NCBI RefSeq assembly: GCF_036032445.1
Contig: NZ_CP107932.1
Coordinates: 5,520,501-5,584,500 of the forward strand
Reading direction: 5' to 3'
DNA length: 64,000 nt
From: Nocardia sp. NBC_00416
Lineage (GTDB): Bacteria; Actinomycetota; Actinomycetes; Mycobacteriales; Mycobacteriaceae
The translations under genes and the position numbers were made by a program. Within the stretch, counting starts at the first letter, position 1, and each line of letters opens with the position of its first letter. Shown piece by piece: positions 25,091-33,375 of this stretch. Below the pieces are notes generated by a model. That model did not search any database. It worked only from the letters and a program-made list of their open reading frames with translations, and was not told the DNA's origin.

Positions 25091-26282
25091 TGTGATCGCG
25101 GGTCTCGGCGAAGCGCAGGGTTTCCCAGGCGATGAGCACCGCCAGGACCACGCACAGCAGGCCCAGGGCTGCCAGCGCCGGTAGTTTCGCGGCGAGCGGG
25201 GTGAGCGCGCACAGCACCACGACGGCGACCGGCCGGAGCACGCCCGTCCGCCCGGTGCCGAAGTAGCCGAACCCGATCAGCCCGACGAGGTACAGCACCA
25301 CCCCGCCGTACAGCGCGACCAGCGGAATTCCGGTGAGTGCGTCGGACAACGTGTGCTCGCTCTCGTCGCCGACATAGGACAGCACCTTCTTCAGTCCCAG
25401 CGAGAGCGCGATGATGCCCACGATCATCGGAAAGTGCCAGAAGGTGTAGCAGGTCCGGGCGATCTGGATCTGGCGCGCCCCGGTGGCCGTGCGCAGCGCG
25501 TGCTCGACCCGCAGCGCGTCGGTATCGAAATACGCCCACCACAGCAGGCCTGACACCATGAGCCCGAGCATGGCCGCGACCACGATCGGCCAGGAAACCG
25601 GGAGACCGGCTACGCCGATGCCGATGGCCACGATCGATTCGCCCAGCGCCACGATGATGATCAGACCGTGGCGTTCGGCGAAATGGCCGGCGGAGTTCAG
25701 GCGCCAGTCGTTGCCCGCGAAGTGCGTCCACAGGTAGTCGCCGCCGATCGCCGCGATCCACAGGCAGATCTGCAGGGTGCCGCTGGTCATGGCGGCGATC
25801 ACCAGCAGTGTGGTGCCTACCGTGATCGAACCGAGGGCCCAGCGCAGCACCTGCCCGCGCAACTGGGGATCCTCGACGCTGGCCAGCCAGAACATCACCA
25901 GATGCACCATTCGGACCAGCAGATAGGCCATCGCGAAGACCAGCGGCCCGTACCAGCCGCCGGGCATGTCGTGGAATGCCTCGGGGATCGTGATCGCGGC
26001 GACGAATCCGCCGCCCATCGCGACGAATATGGCGACTCGGGTCACTCCTTCGTCGGCGCGTATCACATTCCCGAGCCAGGCGTAGTCGATCCACACCCAC
26101 CACAGCACCGCCAGCACCAGCAGCGACCGCAGCATGTTCACCGCGGTGGGTTCTTCGGCGGCCAGATCGGTGACCATGGTGAAGGCGAAGACCAGGACCA
26201 GGTCGAAGAAGAGTTCCAGCTGGGTGACCGAGGAATCCTCGCCCATCTGCTGGATCCGGGTGCGTCGCGTGAGACCTCGCAT
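25068..26282 (-). CDS. ltrA: Low temperature requirement protein A (LtrA) family
   Basis: A 404-residue polytopic protein of the bacterial LtrA family with about ten membrane helices. The family opening LELFFDLVLVFAFTMVTDL follows a short cytosolic start. The conserved FAERHGLIIIVALGESIVAIGIG is near residue 205, and YFWHFP-like sequence (CYTFWHFPMIVGIIALSLG) is further on. LtrA was named from a Listeria mutant that fails at low temperature, and its biochemical role is unknown. It is convergent with and overlaps the voltage-sensor gene by 23 bases. Confidence 0.93.
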   Translation of the reverse strand: MRGLTRRTRIQQMGEDSSVTQLELFFDLVLVFAFTMVTDLAAEEPTAVNMLRSLLVLAVLWWVWIDYAWLGNVIRADEGVTRVAIFVAMGGGFVAAITIPEAFHDMPGGWYGPLVFAMAYLLVRMVHLVMFWLASVEDPQLRGQVLRWALGSITVGTTLLVIAAMTSGTLQICLWIAAIGGDYLWTHFAGNDWRLNSAGHFAERHGLIIIVALGESIVAIGIGVAGLPVSWPIVVAAMLGLMVSGLLWWAYFDTDALRVEHALRTATGARQIQIARTCYTFWHFPMIVGIIALSLGLKKVLSYVGDESEHTLSDALTGIPLVALYGGVVLYLVGLIGFGYFGTGRTGVLRPVAVVVLCALTPLAAKLPALAALGLLCVVLAVLIAWETLRFAETRDHIRHPAAG

Positions 26283-26341
26283 GGCCCTATCGTGGCAGCC
26301 CGCGGGCGGCGTTCGCCGGTGACGCGCGCCGGGTCCGGAGG

Positions 26342-26800
26342 TCAGACGAGGTCGTAGGCCTCGGATTCGGGGTACTGCTCGGCGTAGGCGATGAAGTTCT
26401 CCACGAGGGCTTCGTAGGACCTGCGGACCGTTTTCTTGCGTAGGAAACCCGGCATCGGCATCGGCATGTACTGCTCGACGTGCAGCAGTACATCGCTACC
26501 GGTTTCGCCCGCGCTGACCTCGAAGAATCCGCCGCCCTTGATTCCGCGCGTGCTGTCGGAGACCTCCCACGACATCCGGTTCTCCGACCAGCCGAATTCC
26601 CATACCTGCATATCCGGGGTATTGCTGACGGAAACCTGGATGAACATCCGCCGTGGCCGTCCTTCGTCGTCGCGGGCGGCCACGCGCGCGTCCTCGAAGT
26701 CGGGCGACCATTCGGACAGCATCTCGACCGCCATCAACGCGTCCAGCACCTGGCCCGGGTCGGCCGCGACGTCGAATCTGATATCGGTCTTCGTACGCAT
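26342..26800 (-). CDS. SRPBCC-family protein
   Basis: A 152-residue SRPBCC/START-like protein: strand MRTKTDIRFDVAADPGQVLDALMAVEMLSEWSPDFEDA, a central beta sheet with VWEFGWSENRMSWEV, and a long C-terminal helix (TVRRSYEALVENFIAYAEQYPE). The family binds hydrophobic small molecules or lipids. The ATG at 26800 is preferred over a GTG four codons earlier because GAGGAA lies just upstream of the ATG. It lies downstream of the DUF1918 gene on the same strand, 160 bases away. Ligand unknown. Confidence 0.82.
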   Translation of the reverse strand: MRTKTDIRFDVAADPGQVLDALMAVEMLSEWSPDFEDARVAARDDEGRPRRMFIQVSVSNTPDMQVWEFGWSENRMSWEVSDSTRGIKGGGFFEVSAGETGSDVLLHVEQYMPMPMPGFLRKKTVRRSYEALVENFIAYAEQYPESEAYDLV

Positions 26801-26962
26801 GGTTCCTCGCACCCCCGGTTATTACGAATCGGCCACGATTGTCGCCTGGGGTCGCGTGATCGTCAACACGCGGGTTTCCGTCCGGCGGGAAGCCGACTCG
26901 CCGGCATACCGGCCGCAAATGGTTCGGGACCGGTATGTGAGTACCTGCCGGGGCGGGGCAGG

Positions 26963-27145
26963 TCAGAGTGGTCGTTCGACCGTCGCGTCCGGTCCGGGGA
27001 AGACCAGGGACTCGTGTCCGTCCTCGAAACGCACCATATACGGCGGTGTTCCGTCCGGGCCGTGTATCTCGACGATCTCACCTTCGTGATCACTCTGGCC
27101 GACGGTGTGCCCGTGCACGTGCAAGCGGTCTCCGACGTTCGCCAT
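26963..27145 (-). CDS. DUF1918 domain protein
   Basis: A 60-residue protein matching DUF1918: MANVGDRLHVHGHTVGQSDHEGEIVEIHGPDG followed by PPYMVRFEDGHESLVFPGPDA. The fold resembles small SH3-like barrels. It is common as a single-domain protein in actinobacteria and of unknown role. Two consecutive ATGs are present; the second, at 27145, is five bases from GAGG and is preferred. Confidence 0.88.
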   Translation of the reverse strand: MANVGDRLHVHGHTVGQSDHEGEIVEIHGPDGTPPYMVRFEDGHESLVFPGPDATVERPL

Positions 27146-27288
27146 CATGGCCTCATTATTCGAGCAACATGGCAGGTGTCACAAGCCTTGTCCGGTTGCT
27201 ATTACTCTTTCGCCGCCGCCGCGCGGTCACGGCCGGGAGACCTCGATCGTCGCGTCGGCGATCGAGGTCCGGCAACCGAATCCGTTGC

Positions 27289-27344
27289 TTGACACCACTA
27301 CGTGTGTAGTACTACGTTTAAACCACTTCAAATAAAGTACTACG
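27289..27344 (+). promoter_or_regulatory. Promoter with TACTAC-type operator repeats
   Basis: TTGACA (27289-27294) and TACGTT (27313-27318), 18 bases apart, form a good sigma-A-type promoter. Between them lies ACTAC-GTGT-GTAGT (27297-27310), which runs into the palindrome GTAGTACTAC (27306-27315). GTACTACG occurs again at 27337-27344, 28 bases after its first copy. The overlap with the promoter suggests a repressor site. TACTAC/GTAGTA half-sites recall BlaI/CopY-family operators, but this is a weak analogy and no such regulator is adjacent. Confidence 0.6.
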
Positions 27345-27360
27345 AATAGGGCGGTATCTG

Positions 27361-27945
27361 ATGCGAAAGCTGGTCTACTACGTGGGCGTCTCCCTCGACG
27401 GCTACATCGCCGGCCCCGCCGGGGAGGTCGACTTCTATCCGCTCGCCGGCGATATGGCCGAGTGGATCAACGCCCGTTATCCCGAATCCGTGCCGAGTCA
27501 TATCCGGGAGCACGCCGGCATCGCGCCCGACGTGCCGAACCGGCACTGGGACACGCTGGTCATGGGTCGCGGCACCTATGAACCCGCCCGCTCCGCCGGC
27601 ATCACGAGTCCGTACACCCACCTGAAGCAGTACATCGTCTCCACCACCCTGGAGAAGATCGACGATCCGGAGGTGGAACTCGTCCGCACCGACCCGGTCG
27701 AACTGGTGCGACGCCTCAAACGGGCGGACGGGCCGGAGGGCAAGGACATCTGGCTGTGCGGTGGTGGCAAGCTCGCCGGTGAGCTGATCGACGAGATCGA
27801 CCAACTCATCTTCAAGAGCTATCCGGTATTGGCCGGCGCCGGGGTCCCCGCGCTCGGCGGGCGCTTCCGGCCTGTCCTTTTCACTCCGGTGAAACGACAG
27901 GAATTCAGTAATGGGGCGCAGGTCACCTGGTTCGACCGGGCCTGA
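27361..27945 (+). CDS. Dihydrofolate reductase-like protein, RibD C-terminal family
   Basis: A 194-residue RibD-C/DHFR-fold protein. The opening MRKLVYYVGVSLDGYIAGPAGEVDFY is the family signature. LVMGRGTYE (about 67) and the nucleotide-binding DIWLCGGGKLAGELIDEIDQL (about 130) follow. Members bind NADPH and are annotated as dihydrofolate reductase family, though few have proven activity. AGGGCGG precedes the ATG. Its own promoter carries an operator-like repeat, so expression is probably induced by a specific signal. No adjacent regulator or partner gene was found. Confidence 0.88.
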   Translation: MRKLVYYVGVSLDGYIAGPAGEVDFYPLAGDMAEWINARYPESVPSHIREHAGIAPDVPNRHWDTLVMGRGTYEPARSAGITSPYTHLKQYIVSTTLEKIDDPEVELVRTDPVELVRRLKRADGPEGKDIWLCGGGKLAGELIDEIDQLIFKSYPVLAGAGVPALGGRFRPVLFTPVKRQEFSNGAQVTWFDRA

Positions 27946-28134
27946 ACGCCGCTGGTCCGCCCACCCCGCCCACCCCGCGCGTCCGGCGCGTCCGGCGGGT
28001 GCGGGCGCAGGTAAACGTGACGTCACACGGCTGTGTGTTATTCCACAACCAGGGCGGATACTCCCGGAACAGCGGCACCGGCATCGGTACGCTATTGCAC
28101 TGATCGCCTGTTCGCCGACATTGGAGGACCCCTC

Positions 28135-29400
28135 GTGGCACTCGTTGTCCAGAAGTACGGAGGATCCTCGGTAGCCTCTGCCGACCGGATCCGTCGCGTC
28201 GCCGAACGGATCGTCGAGACGAAGAAGCAGGGCCACGACGTCGTCGTGGTCTGCTCGGCCATGGGCGATACCACCGACGAACTGCTCGACCTGGCCGAAC
28301 AGGTCTCTCCCGCGCCGCCGGCCCGGGAGATGGACATGCTGCTCACCTCCGGTGAACGCATCTCCAACGCACTGGTGGCCATGGCTATCCACAGTCTCGG
28401 CGCCGAGGCGCGGTCGTTCACCGGCTCCCAGGCCGGTGTCATCACCACGTCGGTGCACGGTAAGGCCAAGATCATCGACGTCACCCCGGGCCGCCTCCGC
28501 GAAGCCCTCGACGAAGGCACGATCGTGCTGGTCGCGGGTTTCCAGGGCGTCAGCCAGGACAGCAAGGACGTCACCACGCTGGGGCGCGGTGGTTCCGACA
28601 CCACCGCCGTCGCGCTGGCCGCCGCGCTCGAGGCCGACGTCTGTGAGATCTATACCGACGTGGACGGAGTGTTCACGGCCGATCCGCGCATCGTCAACGA
28701 CGCGCAGAAGCTCGAGCAGGTCTCCTACGAGGAGATGCTGGAGATGGCGGCCTGCGGGTCGAAGGTGCTGATGCTGCGCTGCGTCGAATACGCACGCCGC
28801 TACAACGTGCCCGTGCATGTGCGTTCGTCCTATACCGACAAGCAGGGCACCTACGTATACGGATCGATGGAGGACATTCCCTTGGAACAAGCAATCCTGA
28901 CGGGCGTCGCGCACGACCGCAGCGAGGCCAAGGTGACCGTAGTCGGGCTGCCGGACGAACCCGGCTACGCGGCCAAGGTGTTCCGTTACGTGGCCGAGGC
29001 CGAGATCAATATCGATATGGTCCTGCAGAACATCTCCAAGGTGGAGACCGGCAAGACCGACATCACCTTCACCCTCCCCAAATCCGACGGGGTCCGGGCA
29101 GTGGAGATGCTGAGCAAGTACCAGGGCGATATCGGTTTCTCCCAGGTGCTCTACGACGACCACATCGGCAAGGTGTCGCTGGTCGGCGCCGGAATGAAGA
29201 GCCACCCGGGGGTCACCGCCACCTTCTGTGAGGCGCTGGCCGAGGCCGGAATCAATATCGACCTCATCTCCACCTCCGAGATCCGCATCTCGGTGCTGGT
29301 CAAGGACACCGAACTCGACGACGCCGTGCAGGTCCTGCACCGTGCCTTCGACCTCGGCGGCGACGAGGTCGCCGTCGTACACGCCGGAACGGGGCGCTGA
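28135..29400 (+). CDS. ask: Aspartate kinase (alpha subunit; beta by internal start)
   Basis: A 421-residue aspartokinase, the same length as M. tuberculosis Ask (Rv3709c). It phosphorylates aspartate, the entry to lysine, threonine, methionine and diaminopimelate. The kinase domain begins MALVVQKYGGSSVASADRIRRVA and contains TLGRGGSDTTAVALAAAL and YTDVDGVFTADPR. Two ACT domains (about 262-420) bind lysine and threonine for concerted feedback; QNISKVETGKTDITFT and LISTSEIRISVLV are their core strands. GTG at 28135 has GGAGGA six bases upstream. asd follows after 78 bases, so the two form an operon. Confidence 0.97.
   Translation: MALVVQKYGGSSVASADRIRRVAERIVETKKQGHDVVVVCSAMGDTTDELLDLAEQVSPAPPAREMDMLLTSGERISNALVAMAIHSLGAEARSFTGSQAGVITTSVHGKAKIIDVTPGRLREALDEGTIVLVAGFQGVSQDSKDVTTLGRGGSDTTAVALAAALEADVCEIYTDVDGVFTADPRIVNDAQKLEQVSYEEMLEMAACGSKVLMLRCVEYARRYNVPVHVRSSYTDKQGTYVYGSMEDIPLEQAILTGVAHDRSEAKVTVVGLPDEPGYAAKVFRYVAEAEINIDMVLQNISKVETGKTDITFTLPKSDGVRAVEMLSKYQGDIGFSQVLYDDHIGKVSLVGAGMKSHPGVTATFCEALAEAGINIDLISTSEIRISVLVKDTELDDAVQVLHRAFDLGGDEVAVVHAGTGR
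28882..29400 (+). other. Internal in-frame start for the aspartokinase beta subunit
   Basis: TTG at 28882 has GGAGG eight bases upstream (28869-28873) and would yield MEQAILTGVAHDRSEAKVTV and on, a 172-residue protein made of the two ACT domains only. Corynebacterium glutamicum LysC-beta starts at the equivalent point and has 172 residues. Actinobacterial aspartokinases are alpha2beta2, so this internal start is probably used. ATG at 28867 is a less likely alternative. Confidence 0.65.
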
Positions 29401-29478
29401 CGTGATCGGGTCAGGCGCGGAGGAGGCAGCGCAGCGTAACCACGTAGCGCTCCCGATCATGTCGAAAGGAAACAGCCC

Positions 29479-30513
29479 ATGGGTGTTCGCGTAGGTGTGG
29501 TCGGCGCGACCGGGCAGGTCGGCGCCGTGATGCGCAAACTTCTCGAGGAACGTGATTTCCCGGCCGACGAACTGCGGTTCTTCGCGTCGGCGCGGTCCGC
29601 CGGCAAGAAGCTGCCGTGGCGCGGCGGCGAGATCGTGGTGGAGGACACCGAGACCGCCGATCCCGCGGGCCTGGATATCGCCCTGTTCTCCGCGGGCGCC
29701 ACCATGTCGCGGGTGCAGGCGCCGCGTTTCGCGGCCGCCGGGGTCACCGTGATCGACAACTCGTCGGCCTGGCGCAAAGACCCGGAGGTCCCGCTGGTGG
29801 TCAGCGAGGTCAACCCGGAACAGACCCGCAATTTGGTCAAGGGCATCATCGCCAACCCCAACTGCACCACCATGGCCGCGATGCCGGTGCTCAAACCACT
29901 GCACGACGCGGCCGGCCTGCAGCGGCTGATCGTGTCCAGCTATCAGGCGGTTTCCGGTAGTGGTCTGGCCGGTGTCGAGGAACTCGCGTCGCAGACCCGC
30001 GCGGTGATCGACGATGCCGAGAAGCTCACCCACGACGGCAGCGCCGTGGATTTCCCGGCCCCGAACAAGTACGTCGCCCCGATCGCGTTCAATGTGCTGG
30101 CCTTGGCCGGCGCGCTGGTGGACGACGGATCCGGCGAGACCGACGAGGACCAGAAGCTGCGCAACGAGAGCCGCAAGATCCTCGGTCTGCCGGATCTGCT
30201 GGTCAGCGGCACCTGTGTCCGGGTTCCGGTGTTCACCGGTCACTCATTGTCGATCAACGCCGAATTCGCCGACCCGCTGTCGGTGCAGCGGGCCCAGGAG
30301 ATCCTGGCCAAGGCGTCCGGGGTGAAGCTGGTCGACGTTCCCACCCCGCTGGCGGCGGCCGGCAAGGACGAATCGCTGGTCGGCCGGATCCGCCAGGATC
30401 CGGGTGTGCCCGACGGCCGCGGCCTGGCGCTGTTCATCTCCGGCGACAACCTGCGCAAGGGCGCCGCGCTGAACACCATCCAGATCGCGGAGGTACTGCT
30501 CGCCGACCGCTGA
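29479..30513 (+). CDS. asd: Aspartate-semialdehyde dehydrogenase
   Basis: A 344-residue NADPH-dependent enzyme that reduces aspartyl phosphate to aspartate semialdehyde, the second step after ask. The Rossmann motif VGVVGATGQVGAVM is at 4-17. The catalytic Cys is in IANPNCTTMAA at about 133, and the substrate-binding His is in RVPVFTGHSLSINAEF at about 256. AAAGGA lies about ten bases before the ATG. It lies 78 bases after ask and is the last gene of the pair. The next gene is convergent and begins 18 bases after the stop. Confidence 0.97.
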   Translation: MGVRVGVVGATGQVGAVMRKLLEERDFPADELRFFASARSAGKKLPWRGGEIVVEDTETADPAGLDIALFSAGATMSRVQAPRFAAAGVTVIDNSSAWRKDPEVPLVVSEVNPEQTRNLVKGIIANPNCTTMAAMPVLKPLHDAAGLQRLIVSSYQAVSGSGLAGVEELASQTRAVIDDAEKLTHDGSAVDFPAPNKYVAPIAFNVLALAGALVDDGSGETDEDQKLRNESRKILGLPDLLVSGTCVRVPVFTGHSLSINAEFADPLSVQRAQEILAKASGVKLVDVPTPLAAAGKDESLVGRIRQDPGVPDGRGLALFISGDNLRKGAALNTIQIAEVLLADR

Positions 30514-30531
30514 GGGCGGCCGCCGTCCGGT

Positions 30532-31899
30532 TCAGTGGATTCCCGGTGTGCGCGGATCGGTTCCGAGGCAGGCCAGGAGAACACAGCCGGGCGGCGCGTC
30601 GCTGAACGGCGCCGCGAGTGGTGCGCCGAGGCAGTCGAACACAGTGCAGCCCGGATACGCCGACGGCCCGATCCCGAACACGGCCAGCAGGATATCGGTG
30701 TCGATATAGGAGTTGGGATCGGTCCGCAGTGGCGGTTCCACATACGGCCCGGGGTCGGGCACCGGCGGTTCCTGGAATGCGGCGAACAACAGGCGGAAGA
30801 ACTCGTGCGGCAATTCGCCGGTGTTCTGGATGATCCCGCCGGGCCCGTAGGCGCTCACGTTCCCGAACACTCCGGTCCACATCACCATCAGATCCAGGCT
30901 GGGCACGACGAACACGTTCTGCAGGCCGACTCCGGCCATCGCATAGGTGTCGGGCGGCATGAACGAAGGATTCTCCGCACAATCGGGTCCGGTCCAGAAC
31001 AGGTAGCCGTAGCAGGGGTTCGTGGCCGAGGGGCTGGTGGCGTGGGACAGGTACTGCGCGGGCACTATCCGACGCCCGTTCCAGTTGCCGTCGTTCGCGA
31101 CGAGCAGTCCGAGTTTCGCCAGATCGTTCGGCGGGATCAGCAGATGCGCGTAACCGTAGGTGTGGCCGGATCGGTCGCGCGCCCAATACCAGTCGCCGCG
31201 TTCGATACCCAGCGGCGCGAACAACTCGCGCTGCGCGAACTCCTGCAGCGGTTCCCCGACCGCCAGCTCCAGGACGTACGAGAGCAGATCGACGGTGCGC
31301 TGGCTGTAGGTGAACACGGTGCCGGGCTGGTGATCCAGCGGTACGCCCAGGGCCTGCACCGCGCTGTTCGGATCGAGCGGGACGGCTCCGGTGAGGCCTT
31401 CGGTCACTACGCCTGTACGCATGCCCGAGGTCTCGGTGAGCAAGTTCTCGACGGTGATGGCCCGGTGTCGCGAGTCGCCCAGCCCCGGCGGCAGATACCG
31501 GTCGATGGGCGCGTCGATATCGATACGGCCGTGTCCGGCCGCGATGCCGGTGAGCAGCGAGACCACGCTTTTGGTCACGCTCCACACGTTCCAGGGGGTA
31601 TCGCCGGTCCGCTCGTTCTCCGAGCCCGCACCGATCAGGCAGTTGTGCCGAAAAACCTGGATGTTCAAACGATTCCGGCTCTGAGCGAAGGCCAGTGCGT
31701 CGGCCAGGCGGGCCGAATCCAGACCGACCTGTTCCGGCTCGGCCCGGGCCGGTTCCCGGCCGGAGGACACCTCGCATTCGGTGGCCGGTTGTCCGTGTCC
31801 GGGAGTCGCCTGCGCATGCGCCGCGAATACCTGCCCTGCTATCAGTGTCACCGCCGTGACCCCCGCCAGGAGCCCACCGAAACGCACCATGCGGATCAC
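30532..31899 (-). CDS. Exported serine hydrolase (class C beta-lactamase/penicillin-binding-like)
   Basis: A protein of about 455 residues with a signal peptide (FGGLLAGVTAVTLIAGQVFAAHAQA) followed by a beta-lactamase/transpeptidase-like domain. The nucleophile motif is SVTK (Ser107-Lys110) and the second motif YSQ lies near 194. LLTETSGMR is the typical stretch between them. Such proteins include esterases, D-aminopeptidases and carboxypeptidases, so beta-lactam hydrolysis should not be assumed. Cys41 and Cys87 flank the N-terminal part. Start: GTG 31899 or ATG 31890; no clear Shine-Dalgarno for either. Probably acts in the envelope. Confidence 0.85.
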   Translation of the reverse strand: MIRMVRFGGLLAGVTAVTLIAGQVFAAHAQATPGHGQPATECEVSSGREPARAEPEQVGLDSARLADALAFAQSRNRLNIQVFRHNCLIGAGSENERTGDTPWNVWSVTKSVVSLLTGIAAGHGRIDIDAPIDRYLPPGLGDSRHRAITVENLLTETSGMRTGVVTEGLTGAVPLDPNSAVQALGVPLDHQPGTVFTYSQRTVDLLSYVLELAVGEPLQEFAQRELFAPLGIERGDWYWARDRSGHTYGYAHLLIPPNDLAKLGLLVANDGNWNGRRIVPAQYLSHATSPSATNPCYGYLFWTGPDCAENPSFMPPDTYAMAGVGLQNVFVVPSLDLMVMWTGVFGNVSAYGPGGIIQNTGELPHEFFRLLFAAFQEPPVPDPGPYVEPPLRTDPNSYIDTDILLAVFGIGPSAYPGCTVFDCLGAPLAAPFSDAPPGCVLLACLGTDPRTPGIH

Positions 31900-31957
31900 A
31901 CTAACGCTCGTTACGGGGGAAGGCCGGTACCGGCGACGCGACGTTCCGGACAGCGCG

Positions 31958-31995
31958 CCGCCCCTGACTCGATCGGCGGATCGGGTCAGGGGCGG
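31958..31995 (-). terminator. 17-bp hairpin in the 31.9-32.4 kb intergenic region
   Basis: CCGCCCCTGAC/GTCAGGGGCGG continues inward through a T-G pair to CGATC/GATCG with a GGCG loop. A second stem, CCGGCAC/GTGCCGG, is adjacent (about 32003-32027). Both lie downstream of the candidate 19-residue ORF, so they could end that transcript. The remainder of the 498-base gap (31900-32397) shows no larger gene. Confidence 0.5.
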
Positions 31996-32117
31996 TCTGC
32001 TACCGGCACGAGGTGTCGCGGTGCCGGCACGGTCTCGGCGCGGGCCCTGCTAGGCGTACCTCCGCGTGCGCTCCGGCCATGCGCGTGCCGCGGACGGGCT
32101 GGGCCCAGCTACACCCG

Positions 32118-32177
32118 TCAGAGCAGCCCGAACCAGTAGAACGCACAGGCCAGAGCCCATACGACCAACGTATCCAT
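32118..32177 (-). CDS. Candidate 19-residue hydrophobic peptide
   Basis: ATG at 32177 opens MDTLVVWALACAFYWFGLL and stops at 32118. GGGAG lies about nine bases upstream. The peptide is almost entirely hydrophobic with three aromatic residues near the end and would span a membrane once. A GCTGGGCCCAGC palindrome and two stronger hairpins follow. It resembles small single-pass membrane proteins or type I toxin peptides in kind, but no antisense RNA is identified. Chance cannot be excluded at this length. Confidence 0.35.
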   Translation of the reverse strand: MDTLVVWALACAFYWFGLL

Positions 32178-32397
32178 CCACACTCCCACTCGTTGTCGTA
32201 GCGGATGCCTCCATGATGCCCGAGATACCGGGATCCCGGCAGCGAAGGCCCAGCTGTGCCCCGACCTTGTCTGCACTGTGACGAATCGTGGTCGCAGCGT
32301 TATAAGTTCACGTTAAGAGCGCGCCAAGTGCGGGGCCGCATTGTTGGTGTCGACGCCGGAACAACCGGCACGAGGACACTGCGAACAGGAACCGTAG

Positions 32398-32781
32398 ATG
32401 ATCAGCAAGCTGACCGCCGCGCTCACCCTGCCCGCCACCACCGTGGTGCCGGCCGCCGGGCCCGCCGCGGCTACCGAAGGTGAGCCGGGCACCGCCCTGA
32501 CCCGTCGGGCCACCTACACCCACGACGACGAGATCGTCATCGAAGTCGACGCGCCGGCGGTCTACGCCCAGGCCCGTTACCAGCCGGGGCAGCACCAGCA
32601 GATCAGGTGTCGCACGGTGATCGTCGACGGCGCGCAGGGCGCCCTGTCCGGCGCGGGTGAGAGGGAGACCGGCACGGCCGGCGTTACCGAACCGGCCGAG
32701 ATGGACGGTACCGAGATCGCGACCGGCTACCTGATCAAGGACGGTCGCACCGAACTCGGCGTATTCGACTCCTGCCAGTAG
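32398..32781 (+). CDS. Small, possibly exported protein of unknown function
   Basis: A 127-residue ORF with a weakly hydrophobic N-terminus (MISKLTAALTLPATTVVPAAGPAAATEG) that could be a signal peptide cut after AAA. The mature part is polar and acidic with two cysteines (about 70 and 126), the second next to the C-terminus (FDSCQ), suggesting a disulfide. GGAACC precedes the ATG. I do not recognise a family. A strong hairpin that spans the stop codon supports a transcript ending here. A long open frame on the opposite strand is Pro-rich and not believable. Confidence 0.5.
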   Translation: MISKLTAALTLPATTVVPAAGPAAATEGEPGTALTRRATYTHDDEIVIEVDAPAVYAQARYQPGQHQQIRCRTVIVDGAQGALSGAGERETGTAGVTEPAEMDGTEIATGYLIKDGRTELGVFDSCQ

Positions 32782-32792
32782 TCGAATACGCC
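32758..32792 (+). terminator. Hairpin spanning a stop codon
   Basis: GGCGTATTCGACT (32758-32770) pairs perfectly with 32780-32792 around a 9-base loop; the TAG stop of the small exported protein lies at 32779-32781. It is followed by G-tracts, not Ts. Confidence 0.65.
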
Positions 32793-33375
32793 GTCCTGTG
32801 GGGGTGGGGTGCGGACCGGTGCCTGGGGAGGACCCGGAAAGTACCCCGGCAAGTGGGGGAGCGGGGTGGATCCGGGGGAGGGATCCGCTGGGCGGGGACG
32901 AGGTGGTTCCGGGACCTGGGGAGGAACCGGAACCGCCTCGGCGCAGGGGTGGGGTGGACGAACCGGCGGGGGAGCCGGGGAGTCCGGTGAGCCGGTCTGT
33001 CCCGCGGGGTGGCAGACCGGCCCACGGGCCGGCGGCATCGTCCGACCGGGCCGGTCTCGCGGGGTGACCGGGCCGGACGGACGGCCATCGAGTGAGAGTT
33101 CGGCTCTTCCGGATGCTCAGCAGCGGAATCGGAACATGGTATGAGTCCAGGTGATCCGGTCCGCCGCCGCGAAAGGTAACCGTTCGAGGATCGATGATGG
33201 CGCTACGGCAGCACGGCCGGTCGGACGAAAGTGGGTAGGTCGCCTGCGTCCGGCCGGCCGCAGGCCCGGCCGATGCCGGAATCCGCGTCGGGACGCACAG
33301 TGAAGTCCGGGCGACCGCAATGGTGACGGTCGAGTGGGTTTCTCGTTCCACTCCGGCCGCGCCCGGCGCAGGTCC
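32793..33375. other. G-tract-rich intergenic region
   Basis: About 580 bases without a supportable gene. From 32800 to 32990 the plus strand has more than ten runs of four or more Gs (GGGGTGGGG, TGGGGGAGCGGGG, CCGGGGGAGGG), and the phrase CCTGGGGAGGA occurs twice. G-quadruplexes on the plus strand are plausible. The rest, to 33375, lies downstream of the leftward monooxygenase and shows nothing I can name. Confidence 0.6.

Noticed and set aside
28017..28026. GTGACGTCAC upstream of ask as a Crp site
   Set aside because: The half-sites are two bases apart, not six; it is a CRE-like palindrome with no known actinobacterial factor.
27340..30243. A 967-codon open frame on the minus strand opposite the RibD-like, ask and asd genes
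   Set aside because: It covers three well supported genes in antisense and its residues have no domain; it is a GC-rich shadow frame.
30532..31899. Antibiotic-resistance beta-lactamase
   Set aside because: The SxxK/YxN-like fold is shared by many esterases and peptidases; nothing in the sequence singles out beta-lactam hydrolysis.
32308..33351. A 347-codon Pro-rich minus-strand frame opposite the small exported protein and the G-tract region
   Set aside because: The proline run is only the complement of G-tracts; no ribosome binding site or domain.
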